Below are positions 34,001-45,310 of a DNA stretch of 64,000 nucleotides, in pieces (position 1 is the stretch's first letter; every line of letters begins with the position of its first letter). The stretch is from Symsagittifera roscoffensis (lineage: Eukaryota > Xenacoelomorpha > Acoela > Convolutidae): positions 24,794,007-24,858,006 of the forward strand of contig NC_087070.1 in NCBI RefSeq assembly GCF_963678635.1, written 5' to 3'. The translations under genes were made by a program, and so were the position numbers. Below the pieces are notes generated by a model that saw only the letters and a list, made by a program, of their open reading frames with translations, ran no database searches and was not told the DNA's origin.

Positions 34001-37000
34001 GCTTATTTCATTACATAGTTTTATGGAACGTTTATGCTGCATTTGCATGAACTCTGTCGAGTTAATTAATGCGCATCCGTTGCTGCCTCCTACTTTTCAA
34101 TTAAGCAAAAGAAAATGTCTAATTGTATGATCAGCATTGTTGTTATGGTAAACTGTGGGCATACAATGCAGCAGATGGGGGTTCGAATCATGAAGTTACT
34201 CTCACGCAGAAGTCTTGCAGCATGTCGATGTTTTTTTTTACACAAACAAAGCTTGAATTATAGTAACAGATCTGAGCGAAGCATTTTCAATTTGAGAGAT
34301 AGCGGTGCATTCAGATCTGAACGCAGCATTTTCAATTTGAGAGATAGCGGTGCATTCAAGAGGAAACAAAATGTTTTTTTTTTCAGTCTCAATATTCTTT
34401 AAAAATTCTAAACAGCTTTTGTGCTATGAATTCAAAGCGGCTTTGAATATCAAATTCAAGTTCCAAGTTGCAAGTTTGTTAACTTCATTTTACGATTGTA
34501 CAAACTTGTTAAAGTTCATTTTAGTAATTGATCAATTATGCGCAGGAATCAAGATAATATATCAATGATGCAAATTGATTGAATGTACATTGCAAACAAC
34601 TTATTGTTACGATTTTGAAGAAATAAAGAATATATATACTCGGGGTTTTTTTTCCAGACCAAATTCACAAAACTCTGTGCTCCTTTGGGGGAGCAATCCC
34701 TTGATCCGCATGGGCCCAGCCGGGTGTGCACACCACTACACGCGGAGAATTGTCCCGCACTACAAAATCGTTCCAAATTGAATTGAGGCAATAAGCTAAT
34801 TGGTTTTTTTAATTTAAGGATGTGCCTCGATACGAGCACTCTTGTTATATTATCATTGATGATTTTTTTCTACAAAATTTTATGTTTGCTTAAATTTTGC
34901 ATTAAGTTACGATGTCCCTTTTGACTCCGAAACTGCTTATTTCATTACATAATTTTATGGAAAGTTTATGCTGCATTTGCATGAACTCTGTCGAGTTAAT
35001 TAATGCGCATCCGTTGCTGCCTCCTACTTTTCAATTAAGCAAAAGAAAATGTCTAATTGTATGATCAGCATTGTTGTTATGGTAAACTGTGGGCATACAA
35101 TGCAGCAGATGGGGGTTCGAATCATGAAGTTACTCTCACGCAGAAGTCTTGCAGCATGTCGATGTTTTTTTTACACAAACAAAGCTTGAATTATAGTAAC
35201 AGATCTGAGCGAAGCATTTTCAATTTGAGAGATAGCGGTGCATTCAGATCTGAACGAAGCATTTTCAATTTGAGAGATAGCGGTGCATGCAAGAGGAAAC
35301 AAAATGTTTTTTTTTCAGTCTCAATATTGTTTAAAACTTCTAAACAGCTTTTGTGCTATGAATTCAAAGCGGCTTTGAATATCAAATTCAAGTTCCAAGT
35401 TGCAAGTTTGTTAACTTCATTTTACGATTGTACAAAGTTGTAAAATTTCATTTTAGTAATTGATCAATTATGCGCAGGAATCAAGATAATATATCAATGA
35501 TGCAAATTGATTGAATGTACATTGCAAACAACTTATTGTTACGATTTTGAAGAAATAAGGAATATATATGCTCGGGGTTTTTTTCCAGACCAAATTCACA
35601 AAACTCTGTGCTCCTTTGGGGGAGCGATCCCTTGATCCGCATGGGCCCAGCCAGGTGTGCACACCACTACACGCGGAGAATTGTCCCGCACTACAAAATC
35701 GTTCCAAATTGAATTGAGGCAATAAGCTAATTGGTTTTTTTAATTTAAGGATGTGCCTCGATACGAGCACTCTTGTTATATTATCATTGATGATTTTTTT
35801 CTACAAAATTTTATGTTTGCTTAAATTTTGCATTAAGTTACGATGTCCCTTTTGACTCCGAAACTGCTTATTTCATTACATAGTTTTATGGAAAGTTTAT
35901 GCTGCATTTGCATGAACTCTGTCGAGTTAATTAATGCGCATCCGTTGCTGCCTCCTACTTTTCAATTAAGCAAAAGAAAATGTCTAATTGTATGATCAGC
36001 ATTGTTGTTATGGTAAACTGTGGGCATACAATGCAGCAGATGGGGGTTCGAATCATGAAGTTACTCTCACGCAGAAGTCTTGCAGCATGTCGATGTTTTT
36101 TTTACACAAACAAAGCTTGAATTATAGTAACAGATCTGTTTTCATTTTTAGTCACATATTTTGTCGCAGATTTTTGTTCAAAATTGTTTTTGCGTTATTC
36201 AAACAACTTAGGATATTCACTCAACTGTACGGAGTTCGATCCCCCGCTTTCCCGACTTCTTCAGCAGCTGATTTTTGTTGACTAATTTTTGTGGCTTAGA
36301 GCTCCATTTGCCGTGCTTTTGCTAGTGTTTGCAAATTGCAGCGTCGCTTTTTATTAAATCTTTTTGTGCACCAACTTTGAAGCGTATGACAGAAAAGATC
36401 ACTTGGTAATCTAGGCAGTCGTCTCAATCTCAAAGGCCTCCTGCCTATCCCTCCTCTGTTCTGTCTGCTCGCTACGATTGTCTATCTCCTCTTTGCTCTG
36501 TTCGACACTTGGCCTATTTGGCCCCTCATGATTGGCAATCTACTACAGGCTAGTTTATAGTTTACGTTTTACATATATAAAGCATGAATGTTTAACTGCA
36601 AAAATGTCTATGAGCCGCAAAAAGATGAAAAGTATTCAAACACAAATGAGAGGATTCAGAAACTTTGATTCATTATTCATAGAAACCGAGAGGACTGCAA
36701 TCTCAGGTAACGATGGTGAATGAATTCAAATTTTAGTTCCTGTTGCTGACGATGATCATAGGATAATCTGATGTTCATAATCTCAGCTCATTCAGTTTTA
36801 TATATTTATGATGATGATCATGGTTAAATAATTCATCTTTTTGCTTTCAGGGCATGGGCGGAGGTTACTTGTGCAGTTTCGCCCTCGGGTACAGTTACTT
36901 GGCCCTCAAGTCTTCACAGGCTGGAAGAACAGCCAACATCTCTAAAGGAGAAGCATGCGGCAGTTTGGGCTTGCTCCTCGGACTTGTAGGCTGTGGACCG

Positions 37001-40000
37001 ATAATCGATAATTTCGGTTTCTCCTATGTCTGGATTATCAACGCAGCCTTATACTTTTTCTGTATAATTTATGCAATCGTATGGGTACCATCGTTGACAA
37101 ATGTGACTCTTCTGAGGGAATCTGCAACGTACACCAGGCTTCAAGAGAGTCCAGAACTTGCAACGTGTTGCAGCGGAACTTGTAATCTCAATTCAAACTG
37201 TAGAAGTCTGCAGCTGTGTTTTGGGCCTACAAGAGACCCGACCAAAGCCATCATTGTCGTGCTTCTCGGTTTGATCGTCGTTCTGTGCGACCTCTCGGGA
37301 GTAGCTGAGGCTTCTGTATCCTACCTGTACACGAAGAGTGACCCGATTAACCTGAGCCAATCAGATTACAGTTACTTCATGGGAGCCAAGACACTGGCGG
37401 GGTGTGTCGGCTCTTTGATCATTCTGCCTCTAAGCTCATCGTACCTACCCTTTTCTGATTTGTTTTACGCTATAGTTGGAATGTGTTTGCGCGCAGCCAT
37501 GGAACTGTACACAGGTTGGTGAACATTTACAATGGTATAATACGTAATTTTTCTATATTAGGATAGTTATATGTGCAGAACTGCGGTTTTGCAAGATTAT
37601 CTTTGTTTCAAAACCTAATTGTCTCCATATAACTTTTTTACACTTTGATTTTAATGCAATTTGTGGCATTGGATGAAATATACATTTCATATCTAAACAA
37701 AACAGAATTACCAAACGCCATGAACTATCTCTAAATATTGAGCTATCCAGAAATAAATTTGATAATGATTTAAGAAGAAGTTTGTAGTCTGAATATCTGC
37801 TTTCGGAGAGTTTCAAATATCGGTTAACGAAACAAGACTGCTCGTATATCAAATATGCAAATATATGTGACCTATAAACATGAACATATGATAACTAATT
37901 ACGGTTACTTAACATTAAGTAGACAGCCGCGTAATTATACTCGTCAATGGGTAGTCAAATTCTATTTTAACCAATCAGAATCGAGACCAGAAAGCAAAGG
38001 ACCAAAAAAAAATAATAATTGACGATTGTTTGTTTTCGATTTTTGCTTGCTCTTCTTTATTCTGATTGGTTAATATAGAATTTTTCTACTTACCGACGAG
38101 TATGAATACGCAGTTGTCTACTTACAGACCGCACTCTAAATATACTTTTTGTTATAACATCTCATACCAACAGGTTTCTGCCGCACTCAGTTCATGCTGT
38201 TCTTCGTACCCTTGTTCGCTCTATTGGCCAGTATGGTGGCACCCAGCTGTCGATCAGTAATTAGTAAGACTGTGGCCCCCCACCAAGTCAGCTCCGTCTT
38301 CTCTCTCCTCGCACTCGCTGAGTGCATCATAAATATAGGACAGTGATGGGCATTTAAAAAGCAGAAGTTCAAAATACTAAGTAATGAATTATAAAGCGAA
38401 TGGGGAACTAATCAAATTGAAATTCTTTTTGATGGATAACGTTTGAAGAGCTTTAAAAAAAACCTCAGATTTTGAATTGAATATCACCAATTTTGGATAT
38501 TAAGAATATTGGTTAAAATAACTTCTCTCTTTTTTCCAACTATTTTAGATTTTTTTTATTACAATGTTGAAAAATTGCTTAATACGTGATTTAAACTGCA
38601 CGCTGCCATATTTCATATGCTCATTGAACTTGTTTCTTAGCCAGATTGTTTTTTACACTTGCCATAAGCAAGGGTATTGCAATCAGGTACTAGAATTTTT
38701 TCCCGTGAATAATTTTGATCACAGAATTGTATAAATTTAAAATGGTAAATGGTAGGTTCAATTCGTAATGAATTCAAAATTATTTGCGTGTTCTGCACAC
38801 TGACTCCGGAGGTAACGAATACGCTTAAGACAGCAAAGGTCTTGGGTTCAAATCTGACATAAACTGTTTTTTTTTCAAACGGGAAATATTCTTTCATTGT
38901 CCTTTTCATTATTTTCGCGCAAAATTTTTGCGCAAAATCTTTATTCTGTCCAATTGGTTTCGGCTTTATTTTTCATCTGTTCTTTACATGATTTTGTGTC
39001 GTTTTGACGGAAAAAAAATTATCAAGCTTTTTTCTGAATTGCACAAAATGCAAAACATCTTAAAATCGAAATTATAGTTCAAAGTTTTTCATGGTAACCA
39101 TTTGGTTTTCGGTTCTACGGGTATTTACCTAAGTTTTGTCTGTCCTCTTGCCGCTCGATAAAAGATCTTGGATTTTTATTAAACGCCGTCAGTTAAGTTT
39201 CTGGACGAGTGTTCCGCGAATAGAGCATCATTCCCGACAAAATCGTGTAGTTTTAGTTGTGGTTTTTTCTTTTGTTGTGGCTATCCTTTTCTCTTCTGCC
39301 TGCAATAAAATTAAAATTCTTTCCGCTATCCAGAGCATCTGACGTAGATGTAGAAACCCTGCTCGAGATGCGAAAAGCTTGTAGTTCGAACCTGGCTCGG
39401 TTGGGACCTGTTTTTTTGCAAACTTGATTTTTTCTACTTTTTCGGTCTATTGTCTTTGTTTTTTGTCTCCATAGTTCTCGTGGTCCCATACTCTTTTTGA
39501 AGGATCAGCTTTCTTTGAAAATTCTAATGCCATTTCTAAATCCCCATTGGCAGGGGTAATTGAGTTATACGTTTTTTTTGTGGATTTTTTGTTTTATTTT
39601 GAAAATTTTTAATGAATAATCTGCATAGTCCCATCATATTGCATCGCGAGAAGAGCGAAACAAGTTTCCTATGAGTTTGAGCTTTTTGAGAGGGTAATTT
39701 GATATTCAGTGAAATTTTGAAAACAATTTTTTAAAATTCGATGGATGTCTTCTAATAAGTTATCGTCTTTGTTACCGCTTCGTAAGTTTTGTTTGTTTGT
39801 AAGTTTTGTATGCTTGTGCTGTATCGCAAGTGGTGCGAAGCTCTGCTTCGCCTCTGTGACCAAGTTAGGTTATAAAGAATTTAATTGCAAAATAATAAGT
39901 AATCTTCGATTGAAATCAATGTAATGCCCATCTCTGCAACCAGTAGGAGGTGGTTCTTTCTTCAGTGCAATCTACCCCAGCACTATCGAGTGGTTCAGTG

Positions 40001-40173
40001 GCTTCTCTTACATCATACTAGCCGCACTGCTCCTCATTGGCTTGCTTGTCCTCATCGGACTAAAACTGAAGTTCACAACTCACCAATTCGGATCAGACTC
40101 TTCTGGCGATTGGTCGCTTGACTCTTCGTCCCTTGAAATTGATGATGTACATGCACATGATATTATAACTTGA
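31077..40173 (+). CDS. SLC46-family (PCFT/HCP1-like) solute carrier, six exons, complete
   Basis: Exons are 31077-31214, 31755-31929, 36415-36548, 36851-37514, 38174-38338 and 39947-40173, totalling 1,503 nt (500 residues plus stop). This is a 12-helix major facilitator protein. TM1 and its extracellular loop (VCRDQYPWVYN...DNLTSHQ, with N-glycosylation sites) come from exons 1-2, and TM2 follows. Exon 3 gives TM3-4 (LKGLLPIPPLFCLLATIVYL). Exon 4 gives TM4-8, including GMGGGYLCSFALGYSYLA and the central Cys-rich loop. Exon 5 gives TM9-10 (KTVAPHQVSSVFSLLALAE). Exon 6 gives TM11-12 (FFSAIYPSTIEWFSG) and an acidic cytoplasmic tail. SLC46 members move folates, haem-related or muropeptide substrates with protons across plasma or lysosomal membranes; the substrate here cannot be read. 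The frame requires a GC donor after exon 3 and a GA donor after exon 5. Family assignment is secure; the exact member is not. Confidence 0.88.
32320..32469 (+). mobile_element. Short tRNA-headed SINE-like element (family H, minimal form)
   Basis: tRNA-like head GTCCGTGGCTGAGTGGTTAG with A-box look-alike and a weak B-box (GTCGCAGGTTTGAGGC), then TTGTCGTGTTCTC and the tail ACGAAGCGAAGCTTGGCCTC/TGTG. Sister of 9125-9286. The tRNA resemblance is closest to serine or leucine tRNAs, but the 3' half is degraded. Confidence 0.65.
32536..36139 (+). repeat. Tandem array of a ~933-bp unit, about 3.9 copies
   Basis: The landmark ATGCAAATTGATTGAATG falls at 32701, 33634, 34568 and 35500 (spacings 933, 934, 932). 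Units differ by few substitutions, so the expansion is recent; the first lacks ~85 bp present in the others. Each unit contains a shortened, diverged family G element (TTGTTACGATTTTGAAG to CGATACGAGCACTCTTGTT), a tRNA-like B-box (GGGGGTTCGAATC) and a ~46-bp direct repeat (GAAGCATTTTCAATTTGAGA...), usually doubled. Repeated 96- and 68-codon frames just follow the repeat and are not genes. Confidence 0.95.
37515..38173 (+). other. SLC46-like intron 4
   Basis: Donor ACACAG|GTTGGT, acceptor ACCAACAG|GT, phase 1, giving GGT glycine at the junction. It contains the TA-flanked MITE at 37918-38122, which ends only ~50 bp before the exon and so contributes the sequence around the probable branch-point region. 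Confidence 0.8.
37918..38122. mobile_element. Tc1/mariner-like MITE, 205 bp, TA target duplication
   Basis: Inverted terminal repeats of about 65 bp: the left runs AGTAGACAGCCGCG, ATACTCGTC, TTAACCAATCAGAAT, and the right reads the same in reverse (AGTAGACAACTGCG, ATACTCGTC, TTAACCAATCAGAAT). Both ends abut TA (37916-37917 and 38123-38124). TA duplication points to the Tc1/mariner superfamily. No coding capacity. Confidence 0.85.
38339..39946 (+). other. SLC46-like intron 5, apparent GA-AG intron
   Basis: Exon 5 must end in phase 1 to join the last exon in frame. The only nearby GT (ACA|GTGATG) is in the wrong phase. Joining ...AATATAG to GAGGTGG gives the family-consistent INIGGGSFFSAIYP, with intron ends GA and AG. 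TAGGA is repeated at both junctions. The intron is occupied by a family H element (about 38650-39858). Confidence 0.55.
38650..39858 (+). mobile_element. Family H element, head to tail
   Basis: Head TTTACACTTGCCATAAGCAA with TATTGCAATCAGGTACTAGA, a tRNA-like module at 38795-38870 (CCGGAGGTAACGAATACGC, GTCTTGGGTTCAAATCTGAC) and a second at 39335-39405 (GACGTAGATGTAGAAACCC, TGTAGTTCGAACCTGGC). It ends at 39858 with GTATCGCAAGTGGTGCGAAG and a perfect GCGAAGC/GCTTCGC hairpin followed by CTCTGTG. This is the most complete architecture in the window. Confidence 0.7.
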
Positions 40174-40349
40174 ATTCATATATTAATTCGCAGTTTTTTC
40201 AATTCGGAAGCTTGGTTTTTGGTGGTACGTCGAGTTTGACTTAGCAAATCGGCTGAATTGAAATTTTCCGAAAACAGTTCAAGATAGTGGAAAAATATTT
40301 AATACTCCTATTATAAGTTATGCCTGAACGTCTACCAAACTGTTAGAAT

Positions 40350-40355
40350 AATAAA
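40350..40355 (+). terminator. Candidate polyadenylation signal of the SLC46-like gene
   Basis: AATAAA 177 nt after the stop codon, followed by a TTTGTTCTAATGTG GT/T-rich stretch that could act as the downstream element. Position is plausible; not proven. Confidence 0.4.
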
Positions 40356-41411
40356 ATTTGTTCTAATGTGTAAACTGAGGCGCAAATTTAAGACTTCGGG
40401 CAATTTTTTAAAACTTTTAAGATGGTTGACCGACAAAATATCGCATAGCCGTCAAAATGTTTACTTCCATTTTTCTAAGGGAAGCCTAATTACGCTTTCA
40501 ATGAAGAAAATTGGAAATTTCGAGAAAAATACAGCTGAGGATATTGGGTGAAAATTTATTCCCAGTAAAAGAGGAGGATCTAGGATTATTTCATGTCTGT
40601 CCTACCCATCACTGTCTCGTTTACTTGGTAGTTCGTTTTCATTTTATTCTGGCACGCCACATTTTCATCTAACCATCAATAATTTATCTTTTGTTCAAAG
40701 AAACATTCGGCTACGTGAAACTACAGTTTCAAAAAAAAATTGCCTATGAAAAAGTCTAATCAACAATTTCATCAAATTCTTCAAACGCTTTTTACACTTA
40801 CACAATCAGAGTGTAGTGTGATAGTACGACGCAACTTTTTTGGCTTTTTTCACCCCTCCCTCCACATTTTAAGTTTTCTATTTTTTTTCATGTCGTTTTA
40901 CGCGTTATAACGGCTAAATGCGTGATATTGCGATGTAATGTATGAAGAGCAAATTTGTTCACAATTGTTGATTTGTTCTTTATGCAAAATTTTCTTGCCT
41001 TATGACAACGGTAATTTAGTTTTAAAAATTTGAAATTCGAATGTGAGAGAAGTGGAAAAGAGCTCTTTTTTTCAACCTATGTCACGGATAAAAGTGCTTC
41101 ATTAAATTGGTTTTAGGAAACGGTTACTTTTAGGCTACTTTTGTTGCCTTGGTCTCAGTAGGCAGCATTAGCAGTATAGTGCCGCGTGCTTTGACATTCG
41201 ATTTTTAATGTGTTAACACAGTTGATGATTTTTAAATTCATGAATTGAAAAGAAAAAGAAGATATTTGCTTCACACTACAGTACAAAAATAAAATCTTCT
41301 TTTCAGATATTATACAACACAGTATATTTCGCGAGTTTTTTGAAATGCATAATTGATACAAATTTTGGCTTAGCACACCGATTTATTGCATCCAAAGTAT
41401 TGTGTTTTTTG

Positions 41412-41940
41412 TTGTTCCGACTTTCGTAACAATAGTAACAGAATATTTGTGCTCGGGTGGGTTTATTTTTTCTTCAGACAAATTTCGACTTTTTAATTAG
41501 CCATTTTTGACGGAATTTTTTTCTTATCATTTAGAAGCTATTGTCCTGAGCTTAAGTTTGAAAATAAATTTCACCTGTGATCATTTTTTGTAAAGTTATG
41601 GGGCTTAAAGATTGCCATTTTGGCCAGTTTGGGACAATTAACGCGCGATATGTTTCGCGCTATTAACGCGTAAGCAGATATTTAATCCATCATAGATATC
41701 GTTCCAAATTGGTTCAACGAAGCTTATATGCCCTAATTGATTTGTTAAAAGGAGCAAAATCTATCACCTTGTTCTTAATATGGCGTGTGGGGGATGATTT
41801 TCACAAAAAAAATCTCAATTTGAAAAAATAAATTAGTTTTATTTAATTACATTTAATTTTTTCATGTTACTACTGCTCCATAGACCTTAAAAGGCAGTCG
41901 GAACTGTCAGGGCTGCGCCCAAATTCGAGCAGTCATGTTT
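41412..41940 (+). mobile_element. Family G element, copy 1
   Basis: Starts TTGTTCCGACTTTCG, then GAATATTTGTGCTCGGGTGG and TCTTCAGACAAATTTCGAC. A CpG-rich core follows (ACAATTAACGCGCGATATG, then CGCGCTATTAACGCG), then CGTTCCAAATTGG, ATATGGCGTGTGGGG, ACTGCTCCATAGACC and a GCAGTCGGAACTGTCAGGGC end running to CGAGCAGTCATGTTT. About 530 bp, non-coding, with no transposase-like frame. Confidence 0.85.
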
Positions 41941-42691
41941 AATTAAATTCCAATGTTAACCTGAAAAAATTGTGTTTTTATGCATTTCATAGCTGCAAGA
42001 TCTCTTACCGCTTTCACGTTTGTGGTTGCAAAGCTACAGCTTCGTCCTTGTGTTTACAATTGTTGAATTCATTGCAAACTAAACGTATCGATGTCAGCCA
42101 CAAATGTTAGAATGTGTATGGAAAGAGCGCATAAAAAAAGTTTTGCTAGTAGTATGTGAAAATGGTTCTTTATTGATAGCATCATCCGGGTGCTGCATTC
42201 TAAAAGCACGCACAAAATAGATTCACATAATGATTCAAGCACGATTAAGAATTACAATGACAAAACATTCTGAATAGCGGTCAACTCTGGTTCAAGTTAA
42301 AAGAACTATTAGTCCTACCTGAATGTGAGAGAAGCGGAGCGCAATTGAGCTAGCTTTCGCTTCTTACCAATGCCGTTGGAGCTAATAGAGTTAACCCACA
42401 TTACTACTTTCAAAAGTTTAGCCAATATTCATTTTAACTTCCAGTTAGCTGACTGTTCGCTATTTCAAAATTGGGTTGCTCGAAGAGCCCTGCTTTCTCG
42501 ACTTGCTGCTCAAAGTAACGTTTTGTTGGATTTTTTAAAGCCTTCACTCTACGATATCCGTCAAAAATGTCAATCATTCATTTTTAACATTCTAGAGAAA
42601 ATCAGACCAAAAATTGCCTATGATGTTTTGGGAAAGCTTTAGAGTAAAAAAATCAAAACAGTTTTACTTGGCTTCTCTATTCAAAAATCAT

Positions 42692-42795
42692 CATGAGGCA
42701 ATTATTTTGAGATTTTGTAAATTTCAACGATTGAATGTGAGGCAACTATTGAATATGAGGCAACTATCGAGTATGAGGCAACTATTGAGTATGAG
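42692..42795 (+). repeat. Short tandem repeat, 18-bp unit (GAGGCAACTATTGAGTAT)
   Basis: Three near-identical consecutive units with GAGGCAATTATT/GAGGCCATTATT partial units on either side. A 67-codon frame runs through it (repeating MRQLLS), most likely by chance. Confidence 0.75.
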
Positions 42796-43029
42796 GCCAT
42801 TATTTTGGTGCTCATGAAAGTTTCGATGATTGGTCTTGTTCATTTCCATATCAATGTTTTCAGCCTCAAAATCAACAGATTGATTAGTTTTGAACAAATT
42901 TTGTACTTGTAAAAAATGGAAAAAAAATTTGGAAAGAGTTATTTTTTAGTTTAACATTTAACTATAAATTGATCATAATAATATACTAAGCAATTAAGTT
43001 TAAAAAATTTGTTGGCTTTGATTCAGCTT

Positions 43030-45310
43030 TGTTTTGTTTTGTGATAAAAATTAGAAGTTCAATCTTTTAGGGTGTATAACTGGGTAAAAAACCTTTTTAA
43101 AATAATTTTTCACTTGCATTGTTAGCTAAAAATTCATTGGAGTACAATTAAAATTGAAATTGAAAAAAAAATTGAGGACTACCTTGTGAACTTTGGAAAG
43201 TAGCATGTCAAATATACAAAACTATTGCATTGAAACAAAACAAGCTCATATATCACTGTAGAGTCAGCCTGGAGTCTAAACTTAGTATGAAACAATAGCA
43301 ACTTCATCATTTTTTAGATAGTTTCCACACTCACCCTTGAGTTTGTTATAACCACTTTTTACAATTGATTGTTTTTTGACACTCACTTTGAGTTAGTTTT
43401 TACCGTACCGCTATTTACAATTGACTGTTTTTTTTAAATCAAATTCAAAAAATTTGTTTCGATGAGTTCTTTTTTTTTTCATTTTTGCATCGAAGCTGAC
43501 TTTAAATTGCTTTTGAAAAAAAATTGAATGTAAATTGTACCAAAATGACAATAGCTAATAATCCAATGAACTAATGCTAATCATGTTGTTAATTTTATTT
43601 GTAACGTTTGGCATATTCCTGTTTAGCACGCTATCTTTTTTACATTTTGGGTACCTCTTATCATAAGTGATTTTATACTGGAGAGCAATTTAAGTTTAAA
43701 TGGTCGTTTTTTTTAGTATACCGGTTTCAAAATTATCAACATATCGTGGAACAAATGTTTCAAATATGTCTCAAATTCAATCTAAAATTTTTCAGCTTAG
43801 AAATGAACTGAAAGAAAAACAACTCGCCATCAAAATATAACGCCATCAAAATATCATAATCTGGCTGTTAATTTTAAACTTTCTCAAATTAAATTAAAAA
43901 ATTTTTCAAAATATTATCTCAAAATAGCTCATCTACGAGCAGAAAAATGTCAAATATTATTTGATTTCCGCATTGGAAAGTTTCCAATCAATTCTCTCGC
44001 ATATAAAACGCAATTGTAAAACACTTGACTTTTAATTATAAATACTCGATTTTATTAATTAACCCATCAGTTACTTTTTTTTAATTAACCGTTTTGATAG
44101 CTACCAAAAACAATTTTTAATGCGGAGTTTGGAACATACTATCTACAATTTATAGAAAAATTACATACACTTTTCATACAGATTTTATACAAAAGTTAAA
44201 CAATTTGTATGCAAACTTTTTTCCAAACATATACAGATTAATTTCAGATTATTACAGACAGAAAACTTTTTACAAAAATTTTACAAATAGGCTGTACACA
44301 AGTTTTTTTTGCAAATCAAAAACATTTTATAAACCAATCATATGCTTTTGTTTCATCTTTCTCAATTTATTTTAAAAATAAAAGCCTATTTGAGCAAAAT
44401 TTTTATTGCATGCTTTTAGGGGACTTAAAATCGGTCCCATGCAAAGTTTATCCAACAATATTTATATTTGAGAATGTAGTTTCTTTAGATATTATAAATG
44501 ATTATTCTGAACTGTAAAAAAATTTCCAATTATTCAGTTCAATCAATCTACAATCAATTTTTCCTTGTAGGAAATTGGTTTAAAATTCGATTATAATTGA
44601 CTCCAATCTCAGTTTTGTTTATTTGGGTAAGGTTAATTTTGTTCACTGCTTGAAACAGTCCGCTCTGCATTTTTCAAAAAATTGATCCTTGTTTTGTGAT
44701 AAAAAATAGAAATTCAAATTTTTAGGGGTTATGACTGAAAAAAATTTGTTGAACAAATAGTTTTTAATTTGCATTGTAAGCTATAACTTTATGAGAATGC
44801 AATAAGGTTTAATTTAAAAAAAACATTGTGGGCTGTTTTGTGAACTTTGAAAATTATCATGTCAAATATACAAATGTCCTGCATTGAAATAAAACTGAAA
44901 CCCATATATCATGTAAACTTAGCCTGAAATTAAAATTTTTGAATGAAACATTAGCAACAACATCATTTGTCAGTTAGATGACTCAGATGACTGTTCGATT
45001 TGTCATAATTGGTTTGCTCAAATGTGCTACTTTGAAGAGCATGCAGAGTTTATACAGCTCAACTCATTTCTGAGAAAGTAATATTTTTTTAGACAAAATA
45101 ATTGATTATTCTGAACAGTGAAAAATCTCCAAATTTTCAGTTTTAGTGTCTAAAGGGGTTACATACAATCAATTTTAACGAGTAGGAGATCAGTTTAAAA
45201 TCAATTATATTTGCTTCTGATCTTAGTTTTGCAAATATGGATAAATTTGTTCACTGCTTGAAATAGTTCGTTCATACGCATTTGCTTTAATTTTTTTGCT
45301 GATATCAATT
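43030..45310 (+). repeat. Diverged long repeat pairs in AT-rich spacer
   Basis: 43030-43320 and 44695-44980 share TTTGTGATAAAAA, TTGTGAACTTTG, CATGTCAAATATACAAA, CATTGAAA and AACAATAGCAAC-type blocks in the same order. 44400-44660 and 45025-45310 share GATTATTCTGAAC, CAATCAATTTT and TTGTTCACTGCTTGAAA. The copies are substantially diverged, suggesting an old element inserted or duplicated more than once. Confidence 0.6.

Larger units (their letters stand above)
31215..36850 (+). other. SLC46-like introns 1-3
   Basis: Intron 1 is 31215-31754 (GTAACT to TTTCAG, phase 0). Intron 2 is 31930-36414 (CTCT|GTGGCA to AATCTAG|GC, phase 1), 4.5 kb, carrying a short SINE-like element, the 933-bp tandem array and a decayed family H copy at about 36145-36355. 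Intron 3 is 36549-36850 (CTACAG|GCTAGT to CTTTCAG|GG, phase 0). Intron 1 includes short open frames without homology. Confidence 0.7.

Noticed and set aside
32682..35770. Family of conserved 96-codon minus-strand and 68-codon plus-strand frames
   Set aside because: They repeat because the 933-bp unit repeats. They span a family G-derived element, lack any domain, and differ in ends between units.
38339..38372. SLC46 protein ending at TGA just after exon 5
   Set aside because: The conserved helix 11-12 sequence is present at 39947-40173 and total length fits the family only when it is included, so splicing is the better explanation.
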